Shown here in pieces: positions 63,281-64,000 of a stretch of 64,000 nt of DNA. The notes under the pieces were generated by a model that saw only the letters and a program-made list of their open reading frames with translations, did not search any database and was not told the DNA's origin. Within the stretch, counting starts at the first letter, position 1. Each line of letters begins with the position of its first letter. Source of the stretch: Rhodobacteraceae bacterium Alg231-04 (lineage in GTDB: Bacteria; Pseudomonadota; Alphaproteobacteria; Rhodobacterales; Rhodobacteraceae); assembly GCA_900143635.1 (NCBI GenBank), contig FREY01000005.1:1-64000 (forward strand), read 5' to 3'. Both the position numbers and the translations under genes were made by a program.

Positions 63281-63374
63281 ACTGCATTAACGGGTTCCGG
63301 GAGGAAGGACCGCTAAATTCTATACTCCTGCGGGCACTGGCAAATTCGTCTGGTGCCGCGTCGCTTTCAGCCTT

Positions 63375-63623
63375 TTAGCTGATCAACTGTTTTGCGCGGT
63401 CTTTGATGTCTTCGCGGGCAATTCCGATCAGGGCAAGCTCGTGATCAGACAGGCTGTTCAGAACAGACTCCATGCGACCCAGCATAATGCCATGGCCGAG
63501 GGCAGCTGCACGGATGCGAAGGGTCGAAAGAGCATGGGACAGGGGCTGTTGCAGGTCGCTTATCGCTTGGTGATGGCCTGCCAGCCCGGTGGCTCCTGTA
63601 CGTGCGAAACTTGGAAAATTCAT
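63375..63623 (-). CDS. DUF1127-like small protein
   Basis: The 82-residue protein ends in the DUF1127 pattern (VLNSLSDHELALIGIAREDI), a short arginine/aspartate-rich module common in Rhodobacterales. Family members have been linked to RNA turnover and stress or phosphate adaptation. The N-terminal half is not recognised. It lies 23 bases after another DUF1127 gene on the same strand. Confidence 0.75.
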   Translation of the reverse strand: MNFPSFARTGATGLAGHHQAISDLQQPLSHALSTLRIRAAALGHGIMLGRMESVLNSLSDHELALIGIAREDIKDRAKQLIS

Positions 63624-63646
63624 GATTTCGGTCTCCTGTCCTGGCT

Positions 63647-63868
63647 CTAATGCTTTTGGCCGTATGCGGCCTCGTGGGCGATTTCCTTTATCCGCATCCG
63701 CGAGATGCCGACATCGGTAAGATTGCGATCAGAAATTGCGCGAAGGATGCGCAGGGTCCGGAAATAAACGCTGTGTTGCCTCATGCGTCCGGCAGCTGCT
63801 TTTCTGCCGGCTTCGAACCGGTCGCGAATTCGAAATCCAGGTTGCCGAAGTTCAATTGTGTAAGTCAC
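63647..63868 (-). CDS. DUF1127 small protein
   Basis: The 73-residue basic protein has the DUF1127 motif (LRILRAISDRNLTDVGISRMRI) in its C-terminal half. It is the first of two adjacent small genes of this family. The role is uncertain, as for most of the family. Confidence 0.78.
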   Translation of the reverse strand: MTYTIELRQPGFRIRDRFEAGRKAAAGRMRQHSVYFRTLRILRAISDRNLTDVGISRMRIKEIAHEAAYGQKH

Positions 63869-64000
63869 GTTGCCTACTCCTGTTTCGGGGCTGATACCGC
63901 TATCATGCCACTGAACTTGAAGTTAGCGTCTTGCTGCGACTGCACAATGACCCCTAAGTTCATGCCGCTATGCAGCGTAAGCATGGGTGGTGCTGATCAA

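Overview
The window is high-GC DNA that looks like an alphaproteobacterium of the Rhodobacterales (Roseobacter/Paracoccus relatives). The grounds are an alpha-glucoside (agl) ABC operon, TRAP transporters, a Paracoccus-like nirS-ECF(DL)GHJN order, DUF1127 mini-proteins and a TACTCCGGGGG-type intergenic hairpin. Species assignment is inference from gene content; no rRNA is present. Genes sit in compact operons with many ATGA overlaps.

Layout. 1-4061: the end of a PhoU-like gene, an orphan P4-type integrase in gene-poor surroundings, a fatty-acid desaturase and a lipoprotein. 4090-14060: a disaccharide module. A LacI regulator, beta-glucosidase and glucokinase diverge from aglEFGAK (binding protein, two permeases, alpha-glucosidase, ATPase), with two identical LacI operators between them. 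14069-28321: the nitrite reductase block. It has a Dnr-like Crp/Fnr regulator, hemA, nirS, a tetraheme NapC/NirT protein fused to an extra heme domain, a cupredoxin, and then nirE-C-F-DL-G-H-J-N for heme d1. FNR/NNR-type boxes precede hemA, nirS and nirE. 28419-29483: an NnrS-like membrane protein.

29476-40280: a catabolic and transport island. It holds an enolase-superfamily enzyme, a DadA-like FAD oxidoreductase, a TRAP transporter, a BASS-like transporter, LysR, a thiamine-diphosphate enzyme, GntR and an Asp/Glu-racemase-family protein; the substrate is unknown. 40358-48633: the nitric oxide reductase block norCBQD plus two small membrane proteins, a divergent DUF1858 protein, NnrR, an EF-hand protein and a second NnrS. 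48739-55214: an AEC transporter and the housekeeping run SPOR lipoprotein-dac-tmk-holB-tatD-MBL hydrolase, then tRNA-Ser(UGA). 55719-63868: two secreted proteins of unknown role, a 1071-residue reductive dehalogenase fused to its own flavin/2Fe-2S reductase, a divergent LuxR regulator, an NCS2-type permease and two DUF1127 proteins.

How it works together. The nir and nor blocks would reduce nitrite to NO and NO to N2O under NO- and oxygen-sensing Crp/Fnr control, with hemA supplying tetrapyrrole. No nar, nap or nos genes are in this window. The least conventional items are the NirT-heme-domain fusion paired with a cupredoxin, and the self-sufficient reductive dehalogenase with a linked permease and regulator.
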